Assembly (NCBI GenBank): GCA_903836465.1
Contig: CAILRB010000062.1
Location: 1 to 55,699, forward strand
Direction of reading: 5' to 3'
Length of the DNA: 55,699 nucleotides
DNA from: an uncultured Chlorobiaceae bacterium
GTDB taxonomy: Bacteria; Bacteroidota; Chlorobiia; Chlorobiales; Chlorobiaceae
This document shows, piece by piece, positions 52,915 to 55,699 of this stretch. The translations under genes were made by a program, and so were the position numbers. The stretch's first letter is position 1. Every line of letters starts with the position of its first letter. A model generated the notes under the pieces. It was not told where the DNA came from, searched no databases, and was given only the letters and a program-made list of their open reading frames with translations.

Positions 52915-53166
52915 TTACAATATTGTTTTTCCGTGAACCCATAACTCATGCTCACTGATATCAATATCCTTCCGCCAAACAACCGCGTAGCCACCCACAT
53001 CCACTCTCACATCTCTGAACAGTGCTGCGTTTTTCAACGGAGCAAACATCTTCTTCTCAAGCAAGGGGGTAATGTCATAGGTTTTCTTCTGATAATTATC
53101 GAATTCAACAAGAAGTGAATGATCATCAATCGCTGAAGCATTTATGATTTTCGGATGATTCATCAT
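52915..53166 (-). CDS. DUF2442 domain protein, 83 aa
   Basis: Small soluble protein with the DUF2442 pattern: DDHSLLVEFDNYQKKTYDITP near residues 14-34, the middle FRDVRVDVGGYAVVW and the end ISEHELWVHG. DUF2442 proteins often sit in toxin-antitoxin-like pairs with DUF4160 proteins; no DUF4160 gene is here, so this is an orphan. Two adjacent ATG codons (53166, 53163) are possible starts. It lies among other toxin-antitoxin genes. Confidence 0.8.
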   Translation of the reverse strand: MMNHPKIINASAIDDHSLLVEFDNYQKKTYDITPLLEKKMFAPLKNAALFRDVRVDVGGYAVVWRKDIDISEHELWVHGKTIL

Positions 53167-53265
53167 GCTCTGGCTATTTCAGGCATATTCTCGTCAATGT
53201 TTTTGTTTCAAGTTTTTCTGTCTCACTCTGTGCATGGATGCAAATGTATTCCAATTTCCCCCTCA

Positions 53266-54522
53266 TCACACCGGCCTCACTTGCCCGTTTCCCTCAATAA
53301 TCCACTTATACGTCGTCAACTCTTTCAGCGCCATAGGCCCCCGAGCGTGGAGCTTCTGGGTACTGATGCCGATCTCTGCGCCAAGGCCGAATTGTGCGCC
53401 GTCGGTGAATGCGGTTGAGGTGTTGGCATAGACCACGGCGGCATCAACGCGTTTCAGGAAGGTGGCGGTTGTGGCGGCATCGGTGGCGATGATGGCTTCG
53501 CTGTGGCGGGAGCTGTAGTGGGCGATATGTTCCAGCGCCTCGTCAAGGGATGAGACGGTTTTTACTGACATTTTCAGGGAGAGGAATTCTGTCCCGAAGT
53601 GCTCCGCGTCGGCTAACTGAAGGAGCGCATCAGGGTAGTGGCCGTGCAAGGTGGTAAAAGCAGCCTCATCGGCAAAGAGCAGCACCTGCTTTTCCAGAAG
53701 TGGAGTAACAAGGGCAGGGAGGTCGCCAAGGCGGTCGCGGTGGATGATGAGGGTATCGAGCGCGTTGCAGACGCTGGGGCGGCGCGTTTTGGCGTTGAAG
53801 ATCACCTGTTTGCCAAGCTCAAGGTCGCCGCTTTTGTCGAAATAGGTGTGCACAATGCCTGCGCCGGTTTCGATCACAGGAACCTTGGCGTTGTCGCGCA
53901 CAAAGTCGATCAGCTTCTGGCTCCCTCTGGGGATGATCATATCAATATAGCCAACCGCATTGAGCATGATGGCGGCGGCCTCCCGCTCAGCAGGGAGCAG
54001 GTAGATGGTATCGGGGTTGATGCCGTGCTCTTTCAGGACGCTATGGATAAGCTCGACAATGGCGATGTTAGAATACATAGCGTCGCTGCCGCCCTTGAGC
54101 ACGGTGGCGTTACCCGATTTCAGGCAGAGGGCGAAGACGTCGAAAGTGACATTTGGCCTCGCTTCGTAGATGATGCCAATGACGCCTATGGGCACCGTCA
54201 CCTTTTTCAGGCCAAGTCCGTTCTGAAGCATTCGCTCTTCAAGCACCACATCGAGCGGGGAGGTGAGCGAAGCGACGTTGCGGATGTCGGCGGCAATGGC
54301 TTCGAGCCTTGCCTGGTTCAACAGCAGCCGGTCAACCATTGGATCTGCCGGATCCATTCGCTCCACATCTTTTTTGTTGGCGGCGAGAATGGCCTCCTGG
54401 TGAGCAGGTATTCTGTCGGCAAGGTCACAGAGCAGACGGTTGATCGCCTTATCGGTCAGGGTGATGAGCTCACGGCTTGCCTGCAAGACCGCTCCAAGCT
54501 GTTTTGTTATCGTTTCCTTCAT
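53266..54522 (-). CDS. proA: Gamma-glutamyl phosphate reductase (ProA), 418 aa
   Basis: Second step of proline synthesis: reduces gamma-glutamyl phosphate with NADPH to glutamate semialdehyde. Aldehyde-dehydrogenase fold with [18 protein letters not shown] (111-128), [13 protein letters not shown] (136-148) and the catalytic Cys252 in RRPSVCNA. Length is normal. It is 12 bases downstream of proB, so the two enzymes, which work in sequence on an unstable intermediate, are co-expressed. Confidence 0.96.
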   Translation of the reverse strand: MKETITKQLGAVLQASRELITLTDKAINRLLCDLADRIPAHQEAILAANKKDVERMDPADPMVDRLLLNQARLEAIAADIRNVASLTSPLDVVLEERMLQNGLGLKKVTVPIGVIGIIYEARPNVTFDVFALCLKSGNATVLKGGSDAMYSNIAIVELIHSVLKEHGINPDTIYLLPAEREAAAIMLNAVGYIDMIIPRGSQKLIDFVRDNAKVPVIETGAGIVHTYFDKSGDLELGKQVIFNAKTRRPSVCNALDTLIIHRDRLGDLPALVTPLLEKQVLLFADEAAFTTLHGHYPDALLQLADAEHFGTEFLSLKMSVKTVSSLDEALEHIAHYSSRHSEAIIATDAATTATFLKRVDAAVVYANTSTAFTDGAQFGLGAEIGISTQKLHARGPMALKELTTYKWIIEGNGQVRPV

Positions 54523-54534
54523 GTCGAACGGAGT

Positions 54535-55617
54535 TCAGGTTGTTATATAGAGATAATCGTAATGAACCAGAGGCTTCTGATCTTTCTGCCCCATGAGCGC
54601 AACTGTTTTTTCTGAGCCATACTGAGCCATTCCGTAGCCGATGATGGTTCCGTCGGTGGCGCACACCTTGATAATGTCGCCCTTCAGGAAGCGCCCTTCA
54701 ACCGACACAATTCCCACCGGCAGCAGGCTGTTGGCTCGCTCTCCCGCCACCAGCGCCATTTCAGCGCCCATGTTGACGGTGACCGCCCCCTTCTCCATCC
54801 CTTCGCTGTTGGCAATCCATCGTTTCGGGCCGTGCGTCGGTTTTTGCGGCAAAAATGTTGTGCCCGTCTTTTCTCCCTCAAGAATCGAGAGGAGAATATC
54901 CGGCTTGCCTCCGTTGGCAATGTGGACAGTAATGCCAAGCTTTGAAAGCTTTTGCGCGATGTGGCATTTGGTCAGCATCCCGCCTCTGCCAAACTCCGAT
55001 TTTCCCGGATTGATGTACTGGTGGAAATGTTTGGTTGAGGGATCAATGACCGGAATGATGGCGCCGTTGCCTGTTTTCATGTCGAAAAGACCGTCAACAT
55101 GTGACAAAATAATATAGCCCTCAACATCCATCATGGAGGCGATAAGGCCGGAGAGTTCATCATTATCGGTAAACATCAGCTCCGTGACCGAAACAGCATC
55201 GTTCTCATTGACGACGGGGATGATGTTCTGCTGGAGCAGGGAGGTGAAGCAGGTCTGCATGTTGAGGTAGTGCAGGCGGTCGCTGAAATCACTCTTGGTG
55301 ACCAGAATCTGTGCGGTGATGAGTCCGTGCTGCAAAAAGAGGTCATTATAGGTGCTGATCAGCTTGATCTGTCCGGTGGAGGAGAGCACCTGCCGGGCGG
55401 CAACGGGCGCGATGGTACCCGAGAGCTTGACAAGTGAACGTCCGGCCCCAACTGCTCCTGATGAGACAAGAATAACCTGGATTCCCTGTTTTTGCAGTGT
55501 GGCTATCTGGTTAGTAAGGCTGCTGAGGATCTCAAGGTCGAGTTCTCCGTTTTTTCCGGTAATGACGTTGGTGCCGACCTTGACGACAATTTTTTTATAA
55601 ATGTGTTGCTGTTTCAT
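54535..55617 (-). CDS. proB: Glutamate 5-kinase (ProB), 360 aa
   Basis: First step of proline synthesis: phosphorylates glutamate; proline normally inhibits it. The amino-acid kinase domain has KIVVKVGTNVITG (about 9-21), VSSGAVGAGR (about 51-60) and NENDAVSV (about 136-143). The last about 85 residues form a PUA domain (GAVTVNMGAEMALVAGERA region). Length is that of the two-domain form. The ATG lies three bases after the stop of the upstream gene, so proB and proA share a transcript with it. Confidence 0.96.
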   Translation of the reverse strand: MKQQHIYKKIVVKVGTNVITGKNGELDLEILSSLTNQIATLQKQGIQVILVSSGAVGAGRSLVKLSGTIAPVAARQVLSSTGQIKLISTYNDLFLQHGLITAQILVTKSDFSDRLHYLNMQTCFTSLLQQNIIPVVNENDAVSVTELMFTDNDELSGLIASMMDVEGYIILSHVDGLFDMKTGNGAIIPVIDPSTKHFHQYINPGKSEFGRGGMLTKCHIAQKLSKLGITVHIANGGKPDILLSILEGEKTGTTFLPQKPTHGPKRWIANSEGMEKGAVTVNMGAEMALVAGERANSLLPVGIVSVEGRFLKGDIIKVCATDGTIIGYGMAQYGSEKTVALMGQKDQKPLVHYDYLYITT

Positions 55618-55620
55618 AGG

Positions 55621-55699
55621 TTAGTGAAGCTGTTCCTGACCATAGTGTAACCCTGCAACGCCGATAATAATCAGCAGCAGGGAGATAAGTTTGATGGCA
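55621..55699 (-). CDS. C-terminal end of a probable SMR-type membrane transporter (partial)
   Basis: The last 26 codons of a minus-strand gene run off the window end. They encode IKLISLLLIIIGVAGLHYG and a short polar tail. A final hydrophobic helix with LIIIGVAGL is like the last segment of small multidrug resistance proteins (SugE/EmrE). The stop is three bases before the proB ATG, implying one operon. The call is tentative because only one helix is visible. Confidence 0.5.
   Translation of the reverse strand, partial: AIKLISLLLIIIGVAGLHYGQEQLH

Noticed and set aside
53266-54522. ProA with GIVH where many homologues have GNCH
   Set aside because: The catalytic Cys is the one in RRPSVCNA, which is present, so activity should be normal.

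Overview
This window is chromosomal DNA from a green sulfur bacterium (Chlorobiaceae, Chlorobium/Pelodictyon type). The lineage rests on a CsmB/CsmF-type chlorosome envelope protein (25299-25523, minus), a second protein whose N-terminus looks like the chlorosome [2Fe-2S] proteins CsmI/J/X (47019-48002) and a bacterial phytoene synthase (44111-45034). Rubredoxin/rubrerythrin proteins fit an anaerobe. I saw no rRNA, tRNA, CRISPR array or recognisable transposase. The species was not determined.

Layout. (1) 1-11 kb: an exported TPR-repeat protein, then a YbhG/F/S/R-like ABC exporter operon (adaptor, two ATPases, two permeases). A 3.9-kb cassette splits the operon between the ATPase and permease genes. 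It carries a TIR-NB-ARC-TPR protein (a bacterial NLR-like STAND protein) and a DUF1778/GNAT toxin-antitoxin pair. The cassette is flanked by a 7-bp direct repeat (AACGGAA). Removing one copy plus the insert restores a tight stop-start junction. (2) 11-13.6 kb, minus: oxidative-stress type genes (double-rubredoxin glutamate-synthase-like protein, rubrerythrin, unknown). (3) 13.8-21.8 kb, minus: a 1,892-residue secreted filamentous-haemagglutinin-type adhesin with six 246-bp repeats, and a membrane protein that reads as a chemoreceptor-type Cache sensor joined to a pentameric ligand-gated ion channel core. (4) 22-25.5 kb, minus: a ParA-like ATPase tightly coupled to a CHAD-domain protein, a phosphoglycolate-phosphatase-like HAD enzyme, and csmB. 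(5) 25.7-31.7 kb, plus: pstS-pstC-pstA-pstB-phoU and a second PhoU-like gene. (6) 31.8-39.5 kb, plus: an RND efflux pair, a DoxX-like protein, a haem-copper-oxidase-like membrane protein, a DUF3127 protein with an SSB-like tail next to a DnaQ-type exonuclease, and an SDR. (7) 39.5-51.7 kb: unknown exported proteins, a gene-poor stretch with a REP-like palindrome, then housekeeping genes (sugar-nucleotide epimerase, lysS, crtB, hflX, ybeY, trmH, lolD) with a phosphoesterase and a patatin lipase. (8) 51.8-55.7 kb, minus: hicA-hicB, a decayed second toxin-antitoxin pair, a DUF2442 gene, proB-proA and the end of a probable SMR-type transporter.

Phosphate is a recurring theme: the Pst uptake system and two PhoU proteins lie next to a ParA-CHAD pair, and CHAD proteins are known to bind polyphosphate. 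The strongest candidates for undescribed biology are the NLR/toxin-antitoxin cassette inside the exporter operon, the Cache-channel fusion, the ParA-CHAD unit, and the [2Fe-2S]-helix-hairpin-helix protein related to chlorosome envelope proteins. All function calls come from reading sequence motifs; no database search was possible.
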